DNA of 64,000 nt from CAKSST01 sp045535505 (GTDB lineage: Bacteria; Bacillota; Clostridia; Oscillospirales; Acutalibacteraceae), in assembly GCA_045535505.1 (NCBI GenBank), contig JAZSLU010000006.1, positions 1 to 64,000 of the forward strand. The letters run 5' to 3'. Position numbers and translations under genes: made by a program. Positions 7,829 to 16,028 of the stretch are shown here, one piece after another. The notes below the pieces were generated by a model, which did not search any database, was not told where the DNA came from, and was given only the letters and a program-made list of their open reading frames with translations. The stretch's first letter is position 1; each line of letters starts with the position of its first letter.

Positions 7829-8665
7829 ATGACGGTATATGCAGATGTTTTAATTATAATTAATGCCGTAATTGATTTTTTTATTTTGCTTACCGCACAA
7901 AAACTTGCTCATGTTGAGTGCAGGACATATAGATGCATTTTGTCATCTATTTTGGGCGGATTGTTATCATTGTACATATTTGCACCAAGTTATGGTACGG
8001 TCATCAATTTTACAGTTTGGCTGTTGTCGTGTGCGATAATAACCTTGTCGGTTTGCGGTAAAAAACAAATTAGCAAATATTTTAAATTGCTGATAGGTTT
8101 TGTATTTACAAACGCAGTTTACGGTGGAATTGTTATAGCGTTTTGGACACTATTTAAACCTAAGGCAATGATAATATATAACGGTATTATATATTATCAT
8201 ATATCTCCGTTGATTTTACTGGTTATAACAATATTATGTTATGTGGCAATAACGTTATCTGAGCGATATTTAAAATTAAAAGCGCCTACAGCAAGCCGTT
8301 GCAAGTTAACAATATATTATAATGAAAAATCGAATGACTTTTTAGCGATTATTGATACGGGACACTCGTTATGTGACCCATTTAGTGAGAAATCGGTAAT
8401 TATTGTTGACAAAGCAAGTGCACAAAATTTGTTTGATACAGTTGAACAATCAAAGTATAGATTAATACCCTATAACGATATATCGGGCAGGGGAGTTTTA
8501 CATGCTTTTATGGCTCATAAAGCACAAATTGAATTAGATAATAAACTATTAACAATAAGCAAACCGATTATTGCATTTGCAAAAAAAGGTATGTTGCCAA
8601 ATGATTTTAACGCATTGTTAAGCCCGCAAATTTTATCACAGGAATCGGAGCGTGTAAGATTATGA
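7829..8665 (+). CDS. spoIIGA: Sporulation sigma-E factor-processing aspartic peptidase
   Basis: This 278-residue membrane protease removes the pro-peptide of sigma-E in the mother cell after asymmetric division. The N-terminal half holds about five membrane segments (VLIIINAVIDFFILLTA is the first). The C-terminal half is an aspartic protease-like domain with the catalytic D176 in IIDTGHSL; B. subtilis has DTGN, so the residue after glycine differs. The ATG at 7829 is chosen because a TGGGTGA site lies eight bases upstream; a TTG fifteen bases earlier would sit inside that site. It overlaps sigE by four bases (ATGA), the standard spoIIG arrangement. Confidence 0.95.
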   Translation: MTVYADVLIIINAVIDFFILLTAQKLAHVECRTYRCILSSILGGLLSLYIFAPSYGTVINFTVWLLSCAIITLSVCGKKQISKYFKLLIGFVFTNAVYGGIVIAFWTLFKPKAMIIYNGIIYYHISPLILLVITILCYVAITLSERYLKLKAPTASRCKLTIYYNEKSNDFLAIIDTGHSLCDPFSEKSVIIVDKASAQNLFDTVEQSKYRLIPYNDISGRGVLHAFMAHKAQIELDNKLLTISKPIIAFAKKGMLPNDFNALLSPQILSQESERVRL

Positions 8666-9378
8666 TATTTTATAAAATTAAAAAATTTGTACATTATATA
8701 TTAAATAAGTTAAGTGGAACAAGGCCTGTTTTTTATATTAATGGGCCTGAAACACTACCGCCGCCTTTATCTTGCGAAGAAGAAAATAAACTGCTTGAAG
8801 ATTTTGAAATTAATAAAGAGGAAATTTCGCAACAGTTAATAATACATAATTTGCGATTGGTAGTTTACATTGCCCGAAAATTTGATGCGGCAGGTGCAAA
8901 CATTGAAGACTTGATATCGATAGGTACAATTGGGCTTATAAAGGCTGTTAAGACCTTTTGCCCTGGCAAAAAGATTAAACTGGCAACCTATGCATCACGC
9001 TGTATTGAAAATGAGATATTAATGTATTTGAGAAAAACAACCTCACTTAAAAGTGAAGTTTCAATAGACGAGCCTCTAAATGTTGATTGGGATGGTAACG
9101 AGTTGCTATTGTCTGATATTCTTGGCAGTGAGGCTGACGCAATTGGCAGCAAGGCGGAAGCTGAAGATGAAAGAAAAATGTTAAGTAGTCTTATATGCAA
9201 TCTTCCACCACGTGAACAGCAAATTATGAATATGCGTTTTGGAATGCACGGTTACAACGAATTTACTCAAAAGCAGGTGGCGGATTTTTTGGGAATTTCA
9301 CAATCTTATATATCAAGACTGGAGAAAAAAATTATAAATAAGTTAAAAAAAGAAATTGAAAAGGCAGAATGTTGCTGA
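8662..9378 (+). CDS. sigE: RNA polymerase sporulation sigma factor sigma-E
   Basis: A 238-residue sigma-70 family factor that directs early mother-cell transcription in sporulation. The N-terminal stretch of about 30 residues (MIFYKIKKFVHYILNKL...) is the membrane-associated pro-sequence removed by SpoIIGA. Region 2 contains NLRLVVYIARKFDAAGANIEDL, GLIKAVKTF and LATYASRCIENEI. Region 4 contains LPPREQQIMNMRFG and the helix-turn-helix TQKQVADFLGISQSYISRLEKK. The start overlaps the spoIIGA stop. In B. subtilis the next gene is sigG; here hpt follows behind its own promoter. Confidence 0.97.
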   Translation: MIFYKIKKFVHYILNKLSGTRPVFYINGPETLPPPLSCEEENKLLEDFEINKEEISQQLIIHNLRLVVYIARKFDAAGANIEDLISIGTIGLIKAVKTFCPGKKIKLATYASRCIENEILMYLRKTTSLKSEVSIDEPLNVDWDGNELLLSDILGSEADAIGSKAEAEDERKMLSSLICNLPPREQQIMNMRFGMHGYNEFTQKQVADFLGISQSYISRLEKKIINKLKKEIEKAECC

Positions 9379-9384
9379 CGCCGA

Positions 9385-9412
9385 TTGACAAATTTTTCAA
9401 TAATGATATAAT
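9385..9412 (+). promoter_or_regulatory. Sigma-A-type promoter of hpt
   Basis: Consensus TTGACA and TATAAT, with a 16-base spacer, lie immediately after the sigE stop codon. Confidence 0.75.
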
Positions 9413-9443
9413 AAATACATACTTTGCCAAAAGGATGTATTTT

Positions 9444-9980
9444 ATGAAAAACGATATTAAGGAAATCCTTGTTTCAAAAGAAGAGCTTGAGAAAATTTGT
9501 GAAAGGCTCGGGGAACAAATTACAAAAGATTATAAAGGGAAAAAACTTCTTGCAGTAGGCTTGCTTAAAGGTTCATTTATTTTTATGGCAGACCTTTTAC
9601 GCAAAGTTGATTTACAGTGTTCAATCGATTTTATGGCGGTTTCGAGTTATGGTTCAAGCACACGTTCGAGCGGCGCAGTTAAAATTGTTAAAGATTTAAG
9701 CGTTAACCCCGAGGGTTATGATTTGCTAGTAATAGAAGATATTCTTGACAGCGGCAGAACCTTAAGCTATGTTTGCCAAATGCTTAACGCAAGAAAGGCA
9801 AACAGCATAAAAATTTGCACACTGTTAGATAAACCCTCACGCCGAGTTACCGACCTTAAAGCCGACTATGTCGGCCTTGAAGTTCCTGATGCGTTTGTTG
9901 TGGGATATGGCCTTGATTATGACGAAAAGTATCGAAATCTTGATTACATAGGCATCCTGAAAGAAGAAGTTTATAGCTAA
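9444..9980 (+). CDS. hpt: Hypoxanthine phosphoribosyltransferase
   Basis: This 178-residue purine salvage enzyme joins hypoxanthine or guanine to PRPP to give IMP or GMP in the cytosol. The PRPP-binding signature is LLVIEDILDSGRTL, the flexible-loop region is DFMAVSSYGSSTRSSG, and the purine-contact region near the C-terminus is VPDAFVVGYGLDYDEKYRNL. The ATG at 9444 is preferred over one nine bases upstream because the AAAAGGA site touches the earlier codon but is correctly spaced from this one. It has its own promoter and a strong terminator, so it is a single-gene unit. Confidence 0.95.
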   Translation: MKNDIKEILVSKEELEKICERLGEQITKDYKGKKLLAVGLLKGSFIFMADLLRKVDLQCSIDFMAVSSYGSSTRSSGAVKIVKDLSVNPEGYDLLVIEDILDSGRTLSYVCQMLNARKANSIKICTLLDKPSRRVTDLKADYVGLEVPDAFVVGYGLDYDEKYRNLDYIGILKEEVYS

Positions 9981-9983
9981 AAT

Positions 9984-10020
9984 AACAACGGCACCTCAAT
10001 TTGTGAGGTGCTGTTGTTTT
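9984..10020. terminator. Bidirectional intrinsic terminator (hpt / degV)
   Basis: A 15-bp stem with one G-T pair (AACAACGGCACCTCA / TGAGGTGCTGTTGTT), loop ATTTG, and a T tract lies between convergent genes. Confidence 0.88.
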
Positions 10021-10021
10021 A

Positions 10022-10882
10022 TTATTCAATAGGTTTTTTACAAATAAACAGAACGCCCAATGTGTCTTTGCCGCAATGTGATGAAACTGTGCAACCGGCA
10101 CGTGTGAAGTGAATGTTTTTAAAGTTGGCGGTGTTTTTAACCTGTTCAATGCACTGATTGGTAATTTCTTTGTCACAGCCAGCATGTGTAACAAAAATGT
10201 GGTCGAGTTCAATATTGTCAATATCAGCAAGTTGGTCAGCAATATATTTCTGCAACACCGAAGCAAATGGGCCGCGATATTTTTTTGTAACGCCCATTTT
10301 ACCGTTTTTTACTGCGATGCAAGGCTTAAGCTGCAAAAGGTTTGCTCCAAATGCTGCAACAGCCGAACATCTACCGCCCTTATGCAAAAACTCGAGATTG
10401 TCAATAATAAAGGAGGCAGAAATATATTTTGCAAGTTCCTGACAACTTTCGGCGATTTCTTTAGCGTCTTTGCCTTCGGCTGCCATTTCGGCTGCTCTAA
10501 TAACTAAAAGACCACCGCCTGTTGAAAGATTTTGTGTATCAACAACATAAACATTTTCAAATTCCATTGAAGAAAGTCTTGCGTTTGTGAAGGTTGAAGA
10601 CATTTCAGAACTGATGGTGAAGAAAACAACGCTACTTCCATCAGCGGTATATTTTGTAAAAAATTGATTAAAATCCTCAATATTTGCAGCGGCAGTTTTT
10701 GGAAGTTCACCGGTTTTTTGGTAGTGTGCGTAGATGTCGTCTGGTGTTATATCAACGCCGTCAAAGAATGATTTTTCGCCGAGGTTAATACCAAGGGGAA
10801 TGATTTTAACGTCATATCTTTCTATAAGTTCAGGCCCTAAATCAGTTGTGCTGTCACTCGCTATAATAACTTTTTGTGCCAT
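10022..10882 (-). CDS. DegV family fatty-acid-binding protein
   Basis: A 286-residue DegV-family protein. Members bind a fatty acid between two alpha/beta domains, and FakB proteins of this family present fatty acids to the FakA kinase. Visible family motifs are VIIASDSTTDLGPEL at the N-terminus, the TAAANIEDF segment, FFTISSEMSSTFTNA, DTQNLSTGGGLLV and FLHKGGRCSA. The start at 10882 has an AAGGAGATAATT site; longer starts are not needed. It is transcribed toward hpt and shares its terminator. No fakA-like kinase is nearby, so a FakB role is possible but not shown. Confidence 0.9.
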   Translation of the reverse strand: MAQKVIIASDSTTDLGPELIERYDVKIIPLGINLGEKSFFDGVDITPDDIYAHYQKTGELPKTAAANIEDFNQFFTKYTADGSSVVFFTISSEMSSTFTNARLSSMEFENVYVVDTQNLSTGGGLLVIRAAEMAAEGKDAKEIAESCQELAKYISASFIIDNLEFLHKGGRCSAVAAFGANLLQLKPCIAVKNGKMGVTKKYRGPFASVLQKYIADQLADIDNIELDHIFVTHAGCDKEITNQCIEQVKNTANFKNIHFTRAGCTVSSHCGKDTLGVLFICKKPIE

Positions 10883-11064
10883 AATTATCTCCTTAAAAAA
10901 TATTAATTTTATTTTGCGATATTTATTATAACACATTCATATCAATTTTTAAAGAAAAAAGTAAATAATAATAATTAATTTACAGTAAAACAACAATTTG
11001 TTCATTACTTTTTATTGTAAAATTATATAATAACAGTGATATCTATTATAAGAGAGGATAACAA

Positions 11065-11658
11065 ATGAATAAACTTTTTAGTAAAAAGAATATTTTAACG
11101 GTTCCGAATTTGTTAAGTATTATAAGAATATTGCTTATACCTATAATCATATATTTATACATCTCAAAACAGGATTATTATGGAGCAATTGGTGTAATAA
11201 TTTTGTCCGGTCTTACTGATGTGGCAGATGGTATAATTGCTCGAAAATTTAATATGGTATCTGATTTTGGTAAAATTATTGACCCAATTGCCGATAAACT
11301 TACACAAGCATCATTAATAATATGTCTTGCTTTTAAATATAAACTTATGATTTATATTATATGTCTGTTTATTCTAAGAGAGGCGGCAATGTCAGCTATG
11401 GGCATTGTAACCTTTATTAAGAATAACTGTGTGTGTAGTTCAAAATGGTATGGAAAGGTTAATACAGTTGTTTTATACTGCGTTACAGTGTTATTAATTT
11501 TATTTCCTCAAATAGAACAGAGATTTGCTAACGCAATAATTTTATTTACATCTTGTGTTATGATAATAACTTTTTTGATGTATATGCGTTTTTATAAAAT
11601 TTTATTAACTGAAAATCCAAATTCAAAGTTAGCAGCAGATGGAAATATTATTGCATAA
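11065..11658 (+). CDS. pgsA: CDP-alcohol phosphatidyltransferase, PgsA-type (copy 1)
   Basis: A 197-residue membrane enzyme of the CDP-alcohol phosphatidyltransferase family, most like CDP-diacylglycerol-glycerol-3-phosphate 3-phosphatidyltransferase, which makes phosphatidylglycerol phosphate. The full catalytic motif D-x2-D-G-x2-A-R-x8-G-x3-D-x3-D is present as DVADGIIARKF...GKIIDPIAD. The start TVPNLLSIIRILLIPIIIYLY is typical of PgsA. About five membrane segments are seen. An AGAGAGGATAAC site precedes the start. A second, similar gene lies at 26699-27253, so one copy may use another alcohol acceptor (for example in cardiolipin synthesis). Confidence 0.85.
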   Translation: MNKLFSKKNILTVPNLLSIIRILLIPIIIYLYISKQDYYGAIGVIILSGLTDVADGIIARKFNMVSDFGKIIDPIADKLTQASLIICLAFKYKLMIYIICLFILREAAMSAMGIVTFIKNNCVCSSKWYGKVNTVVLYCVTVLLILFPQIEQRFANAIILFTSCVMIITFLMYMRFYKILLTENPNSKLAADGNIIA

Positions 11659-11672
11659 AATTAAATAATGTG

Positions 11673-11701
11673 TTGCATTATGTGAGGCTATGTGCTATAA
11701 T
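11673..11701 (+). promoter_or_regulatory. Sigma-A-type promoter of the antiporter gene
   Basis: TTGCAT (11673-11678), a 17-base spacer and a perfect TATAAT (11696-11701). Transcription would start near 11708, about 94 bases before the antiporter start codon. Confidence 0.7.
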
Positions 11702-11748
11702 TGCCGAGGTTTAAAAATTGACATTAATTTTATTGCAGCCCTTAAATC

Positions 11749-11771
11749 AGGACTCTTTAGAGTCCTTTTTT
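11749..11771 (+). terminator. Terminator-like hairpin in the antiporter leader (possible attenuator)
   Basis: A GGACTC / GAGTCC stem with TTTA loop is followed by six or more T residues. It lies between the promoter and the antiporter coding region, so it would stop transcription early unless an alternative fold forms. No known riboswitch class was recognised in the short stretch before it. Confidence 0.6.
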
Positions 11772-11801
11772 GCTACCAAAATACATGAGGTGAATATAAA
11801 T

Positions 11802-13070
11802 ATGCAAATATTACTTAGCTTGTCAATTGCAATTTTTGTGGGACTTATGTTGTCCAGGTTAGCCAAAAAAGTGCAACTTCCAGCCGTTACGGCATATTTA
11901 GTTGCGGGTATTTTGGTTGGACCTTATTGCCTTGGTGCATTAAAGCTTTCCGGAATTGGCTTTATGAGTATGACTGAGGTTGCAAGTTATGGCATTATTT
12001 CTGATGTGGCGCTGGGTTTTATTGCTTTTTTAATCGGTAACGAGTTTCGTATGTCCGATTTGAAAAAAACAGGCAAACAGGCAACAATTATCGGCATTTT
12101 TCAGGCGGTTGCTGCAACTTTGTTGGTTGATGCCGCTTTAATTGGTTTGCATTTTATAATTCCCAATAAGCTTCCTTTGCCGTCGGCTATAGTTCTTGGT
12201 GCGATTGCCTCAGCAACGGCGCCGGCTGCGACCTTGATGGTTGTTAAACAATATAAAGCAAAAGGACCGCTTACAGACATTCTTTTGCCGATAGTTGCGC
12301 TTGATGATGCTGTCGGTCTTATTCTATTTGCTATATCATTTGGAGTTGCAAAAGCATTGATTTCCGGTAATGTTGACATGGTATCTGTTATTGTTGAACC
12401 GATATTAGAGGTTATTTTATCACTTTTGCTTGGTTTTGTGGCTGGTGCGTTATTTACATATTTTGAAAAATTCTTCCACTCACGATCAAAACGTCTTTCC
12501 ATGTCTGTTACTTTTGTCATGCTTACTGTTGCGGTGTCTATGTTAAAGTTTGAAGTTTTTGGCGTACAAATTACTTTTTCGTCATTACTTACTTGTATGA
12601 TGCTTGGCACGGTGTTCTGCAATATGTGTGACTTCTCAGAAGAACTTATGGATCGTATCGACCGTTGGACAGCACCAATTTTTATTTTGTTCTTTGTGCT
12701 TAGTGGTGCGGAACTTGAACTTGAAACTTTTAAAGATTTTGCTGTTGTTTGCATTGGCTTTGTTTATATAATTGTTCGTTCCCTCGGTAAATACAGCGGT
12801 GCATCATTTAGCGCAAAAGCAACAAAATGTGACCCTAATATTGTAAAATATCTTGGTATTACTTTGCTGCCACAAGCCGGTGTTGCCCTTGGAATGGCTA
12901 TTAAAGCAGAAACGCTAGGTGAGGTTGGTGTTGTAGTAACAAACATCACCTTGTTTTCAGTTTTAATTTATGAACTTGTAGGTCCGTTCTTAACCAAAAT
13001 TGCTCTTCAAAAAGCAGGTGAAATTAAACCTGAGGGTAAGGTTAGCGCCAGACAAACTGTTGCAAAATAA
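11802..13070 (+). CDS. Cation:proton antiporter, CPA2 family
   Basis: A 422-residue integral membrane protein with about 12 hydrophobic segments and the Na+/H+ exchanger domain of the monovalent cation:proton antiporter-2 family. Characteristic parts are VQLPAVTAYLVAGILVGPYCLG, ALGFIAFLIGNEF, the ASATAPAATLMVVKQY segment, and LDDAVGLILFAISFG, which contains the adjacent acidic residues used for ion binding. There is no C-terminal TrkA-N domain, so it is shorter than KefB types. The ATG at 11802 follows GAGGTG; an in-frame TTG at 11718 is also possible but would place the leader hairpin inside the coding region. Its role is probably pH or Na+/K+ homeostasis. Confidence 0.85.
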   Translation: MQILLSLSIAIFVGLMLSRLAKKVQLPAVTAYLVAGILVGPYCLGALKLSGIGFMSMTEVASYGIISDVALGFIAFLIGNEFRMSDLKKTGKQATIIGIFQAVAATLLVDAALIGLHFIIPNKLPLPSAIVLGAIASATAPAATLMVVKQYKAKGPLTDILLPIVALDDAVGLILFAISFGVAKALISGNVDMVSVIVEPILEVILSLLLGFVAGALFTYFEKFFHSRSKRLSMSVTFVMLTVAVSMLKFEVFGVQITFSSLLTCMMLGTVFCNMCDFSEELMDRIDRWTAPIFILFFVLSGAELELETFKDFAVVCIGFVYIIVRSLGKYSGASFSAKATKCDPNIVKYLGITLLPQAGVALGMAIKAETLGEVGVVVTNITLFSVLIYELVGPFLTKIALQKAGEIKPEGKVSARQTVAK

Positions 13071-13091
13071 AATATATACATTCTCAAAAGG

Positions 13092-13125
13092 ATACGCTTG
13101 CTTTTAAGCAGGCGTATTTTTATTT
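13092..13125 (+). terminator. Intrinsic terminator after the antiporter gene
   Basis: An 11-bp stem with one G-T pair (ATACGCTTGCT / AGCAGGCGTAT, 13092-13116) is followed by a T tract. Confidence 0.85.
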
Positions 13126-13165
13126 TTGTATAAAATGTAGTTTTAAAATTTATAAGTAACTTATA

Positions 13166-13172
13166 TGTCGAA
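13166..13172 (+). promoter_or_regulatory. Perfect 0A box upstream of spo0A
   Basis: TGTCGAA is an exact match to the Spo0A-binding box TGNCGAA, about 65 bases upstream of the -35 of the spo0A promoter. It fits autoregulation, as known in Bacillus. A single seven-base match could occur by chance. Confidence 0.5.
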
Positions 13173-13211
13173 TATCGGCGTTTATACAGTTAAAATGGCA
13201 TACGAAAGTGT

Positions 13212-13221
13212 GTAAATTTAC
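13212..13221. promoter_or_regulatory. Palindrome upstream of the spo0A promoter
   Basis: GTAAATTTAC is a perfect 10-bp dyad lying 12 bases before the -35 element. It could be an operator for a dimeric regulator; no protein can be assigned. Confidence 0.25.
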
Positions 13222-13232
13222 GCATTTAAATC

Positions 13233-13261
13233 TTGCATTAATATGATAAATATGGTAAAAT
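13233..13261 (+). promoter_or_regulatory. Sigma-A-type promoter of spo0A
   Basis: TTGCAT (13233-13238), 17-base spacer, TAAAAT (13256-13261), giving a leader of about 20 bases. No clear sigma-H promoter was found. Confidence 0.6.
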
Positions 13262-13290
13262 ATGGTAAAAGATGGAACGGAGGAATTTTT

Positions 13291-14064
13291 ATGGAAAAGA
13301 AACTGAAAATTGTCATCGCGGATGATACTACAGAATTCGGCAAAAGTTGCGCAAACGCTTTAAAAACTTACGGAATGGATGTAATTTTATGTGAAAAAGA
13401 CGGCAGAACACTTTTAGAGTCAATAAAAACGCATCAACCCGATGTCGTGTTAGCCGATGTGTTTATGCCAAATTTAGATATACTTGGTGTTCTTAATGAA
13501 CTCAAAGAGAAGTTTAATGAAAATGCACCTATGGTACTTGCAATGTCGGGTTTTGATAACCCACGCCTTGAAAAAGAAGCATTATCGGCAGGGGCTTCAT
13601 ATTACTTTATTAAACCGTTTGATACAAATCTTTTGGCTGAACGTATTATAAAACTTTCAGGGTGGAAAAACTCAAAAGAACCCATTATAAAAGATAATGT
13701 TGTCAGTGATATTGAGCTTGAGGTGATGGTAACTGAAATTATACATCAAATTGGCGTTCCTGCTCATATTAAAGGTTATCATTATCTAAGAGAATCAATA
13801 ATTTTATCAATAAAAAATGCTAACATAATTAACTCTGTTACAAAACTTCTGTATCCCACGGTTGCTAAAAAACATTCTACAACATCATCGCGCGTTGAAC
13901 GCGCAATTCGTCACGCTATTGAAGTTGCGTGGGACAGGGGAGACGTTGATGTTCTTAACTCATATTTTGGATATACAATTCATAATTCCCGCGGCAAACC
14001 AACCAACAGTGAGTTTATTGCAATGATTGCAGATAAATTAAGACTGCAACTTAAAATTGGATAA
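13291..14064 (+). CDS. spo0A: Sporulation master response regulator Spo0A
   Basis: A 257-residue two-domain regulator that, once phosphorylated, commits the cell to sporulation. The receiver domain has the acidic pair D11/D12, the phosphorylation site D56 in LADVFMPNLD, the conserved Ser of LAMSGFD and Lys of FIKPFD. The C-terminal DNA-binding domain has the family-specific IHQIGVPAHIKGYHYLRESI and SSRVERAIRHAIEVAWDRG recognition segments. The start at 13291 follows a very strong ACGGAGG site, while an in-frame upstream ATG has none. A 0A box and a palindrome lie upstream. No adjacent spoIVB gene, its usual neighbour, is seen. Confidence 0.97.
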   Translation: MEKKLKIVIADDTTEFGKSCANALKTYGMDVILCEKDGRTLLESIKTHQPDVVLADVFMPNLDILGVLNELKEKFNENAPMVLAMSGFDNPRLEKEALSAGASYYFIKPFDTNLLAERIIKLSGWKNSKEPIIKDNVVSDIELEVMVTEIIHQIGVPAHIKGYHYLRESIILSIKNANIINSVTKLLYPTVAKKHSTTSSRVERAIRHAIEVAWDRGDVDVLNSYFGYTIHNSRGKPTNSEFIAMIADKLRLQLKIG

Positions 14065-14068
14065 AATT

Positions 14069-14099
14069 AAACCGTACAATCCTTTTGATTGTACGGTTT
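14069..14099. terminator. Bidirectional intrinsic terminator (spo0A / potD)
   Basis: A 13-bp stem (AAACCGTACAATC / GATTGTACGGTTT) with a T-rich loop lies between convergent genes. Confidence 0.88.
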
Positions 14100-14105
14100 T
14101 CTAAT

Positions 14106-15221
14106 TTAGTGTAATTTGACGCTTTCCCAGAGCTTTTCATAATACTGACGTGTTTGGGAAGCGAGGTCGTGATAATACTGTGTTGTGGGCATATCTTCTT
14201 TTTTAGGGTAAAGAATTTCATTATCCTTTAGTGAATATGAATCCATTTTCAGAACTTCTGAGTTTGGTGTTGCGTACATAACAGTCTCGGCAACGGCACA
14301 TGCAATTTCTGGCTCACAAAGAAAATTAATGTACATCATAGCGGCCTCGTAATTTTGGCATGAATTGGGTACGCATACCGAATCAACAAAAATGTTTGTG
14401 CCTTCTTTGGGATAAACAAAAGCCAAATCGTCGTTGTTTTCTTTCATAATAAGATAGTCACCAGCGTAATAAGGCGCAATTGCTGCTTCACCGGTTTCCA
14501 TTTTATCAAAAACCTCATCCATAACGTATGATTGTAAAACACTTTTTTGCTCTTTAAGTTTATCGGCTGCCTTATCCCAGTCAGATGTGATTGCAGTGTT
14601 AAGGTCAATACCGAGATATAATTGTGAAATAGCAAAGGCGTCACGAGGATTGTTGAAGGTTAAAATTTGATTTTTGTATTTTTTGTCCCACATAATGCCC
14701 CAACTATCAGGCTTTTTATCTACAACTGTTGTGTTATAAATAAGACCAAGCATACCTACGCAATATGGAACGGAATATTGATTGTTGGGGTCAAAATACA
14801 GATTTTTATATTCGGAAGAAATATTTTTGTAATTTTCAATCTTATCAAAGTTGAGTGGTTTGAGCATATCTTCTTTGATAAGACGTTGTATCATATAGTC
14901 TGATGGTATGATAATGTCGTATGAAACACCGCCGCTTTTAAGTTTAGTGTACATGGCCTCGTTTGTTTCATAGTTTGAATAATTGACAGTAATACCGGTA
15001 AGTTTTTCAAAGGCGAGGTTTAGGTCCATGGTGCCGCCTTGTCCGTCGGGAATATATTCTCCCCAGTTAAAAACATTAAGTGTTGTACCTGCATATTCTT
15101 GTGAATATGTTGAGGTGTAGTTAATACTGTCATAATCGAATTTGTTGCCGCATCCGGTAACAACAACACAAAGACCGGCACAAAGAAAAATACACAGAAC
15201 TATTGATACGATTTTTTTCAA
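14106..15221 (-). CDS. potD: Spermidine/putrescine-binding lipoprotein
   Basis: A 371-residue extracellular solute-binding protein that captures polyamines for the PotABC importer. The N-terminal signal peptide ends in a lipobox (VVVTGC, cysteine near residue 24), so it is anchored to the outer membrane face. The mature part is a periplasmic-binding-protein type 2 fold, with LNVFNWGEYIP, YDIIIPSDYM and IAPYYAGDYLIM typical of PotD/PotF. It follows potC directly on the minus strand and ends at a shared terminator with spo0A. The choice between spermidine and putrescine cannot be read from sequence by eye. Confidence 0.93.
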   Translation of the reverse strand: MKKIVSIVLCIFLCAGLCVVVTGCGNKFDYDSINYTSTYSQEYAGTTLNVFNWGEYIPDGQGGTMDLNLAFEKLTGITVNYSNYETNEAMYTKLKSGGVSYDIIIPSDYMIQRLIKEDMLKPLNFDKIENYKNISSEYKNLYFDPNNQYSVPYCVGMLGLIYNTTVVDKKPDSWGIMWDKKYKNQILTFNNPRDAFAISQLYLGIDLNTAITSDWDKAADKLKEQKSVLQSYVMDEVFDKMETGEAAIAPYYAGDYLIMKENNDDLAFVYPKEGTNIFVDSVCVPNSCQNYEAAMMYINFLCEPEIACAVAETVMYATPNSEVLKMDSYSLKDNEILYPKKEDMPTTQYYHDLASQTRQYYEKLWESVKLH

Positions 15222-16028
15222 TTATTTTTTCCTCCTTAGTTTATTTTCTGAACGTGACTGCGCAACGTTAAGCAAAACAAGCAATAACAAAACAGCAACG
15301 AAAATAATTGTTGAAAGTGCATACATATCAGGTGTAACACGCTTTTTTGTCATAGAGAATATTCTGATAGGCAGAGTTTGAAAATCAGCGCCTGTTGTAA
15401 AATAGCTTATAACAAAATCGTCAAGCGAAAGCGTAAAAGCCATAATAAAGCCCGTTAAAATGCCCGATGTAATATTTGGTAGAACTGCGTGTCGGAACGC
15501 ACTCACAGGTGTGCAACCAAGGTCTTGGGCAGCTTCAAACAAAAATTTATCGGTCTGTTTAAGTTTTGGTAAAACCGAAAGGATAACATAGGGCAGGTTA
15601 AAAGTGACGTGGGCAATAAGCAATGTGCCAAAGCCCAAGGCATTTTTGAGCGCTAACCATCTTCCTACAAAGATAAACAAAAGCATCATTGAAATACCTG
15701 TAACAATATCTGGTGCCATCATAGGAATATTGGTAACCGTCATAGAGGTGCGCTTTAAAATGTTGTTTTTTGTATAAAACAAGCCAACAGCGGTTGCTGT
15801 GCCGAAAACGGTAGCAATGGCAGATGAAGCAACAGCAAGTAGCAATGTGTTAGTAAGCGCTGTTGTTGTCAGAGAATCGTTAAAAAGTTCAACGTACCAT
15901 TGCAGTGAGAAACCTTCAAATATTGCAGTGCTGTTTGATGAGTTGAATGAGAAGAAAACCATAACAAGCAAGGGCGCATACAAAAAGAAGATTATAAGGA
16001 ACATATAAAGACGGGATAATGTTTTCAT
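15222..16028 (-). CDS. potC: Polyamine ABC transporter permease PotC
   Basis: A 268-residue inner-membrane permease with about six hydrophobic segments and the binding-protein-dependent transport domain. The EAA loop that contacts the ATPase is present as EAAQDLGCTPVSAFRHAVLPNI. The FMLAFTLSLDDFVISYF-like stretch (here MAFTLSLDDFVISYF) is characteristic of PotC. Its start overlaps the stop of potB by four bases and it abuts potD, so translation along potABCD is coupled. It works with PotB as the channel of the importer. Confidence 0.93.
   Translation of the reverse strand: MKTLSRLYMFLIIFFLYAPLLVMVFFSFNSSNSTAIFEGFSLQWYVELFNDSLTTTALTNTLLLAVASSAIATVFGTATAVGLFYTKNNILKRTSMTVTNIPMMAPDIVTGISMMLLFIFVGRWLALKNALGFGTLLIAHVTFNLPYVILSVLPKLKQTDKFLFEAAQDLGCTPVSAFRHAVLPNITSGILTGFIMAFTLSLDDFVISYFTTGADFQTLPIRIFSMTKKRVTPDMYALSTIIFVAVLLLLVLLNVAQSRSENKLRRKK

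Noticed and set aside
11718..11801. TTG at 11718 as the true antiporter start
   Set aside because: It has a GAGG site, but would add 28 non-conserved residues before the first membrane helix and put a terminator hairpin inside the gene; the ATG at 11802 with GAGGTG is better. Kept as an alternative in the entry.
12101..12754. Long open frame on the minus strand opposite the antiporter gene (217 codons)
   Set aside because: It is the antisense shadow of a well-supported membrane protein. The translation is low-complexity Ser/Thr/Ile-rich, with no domain and no ribosome site.
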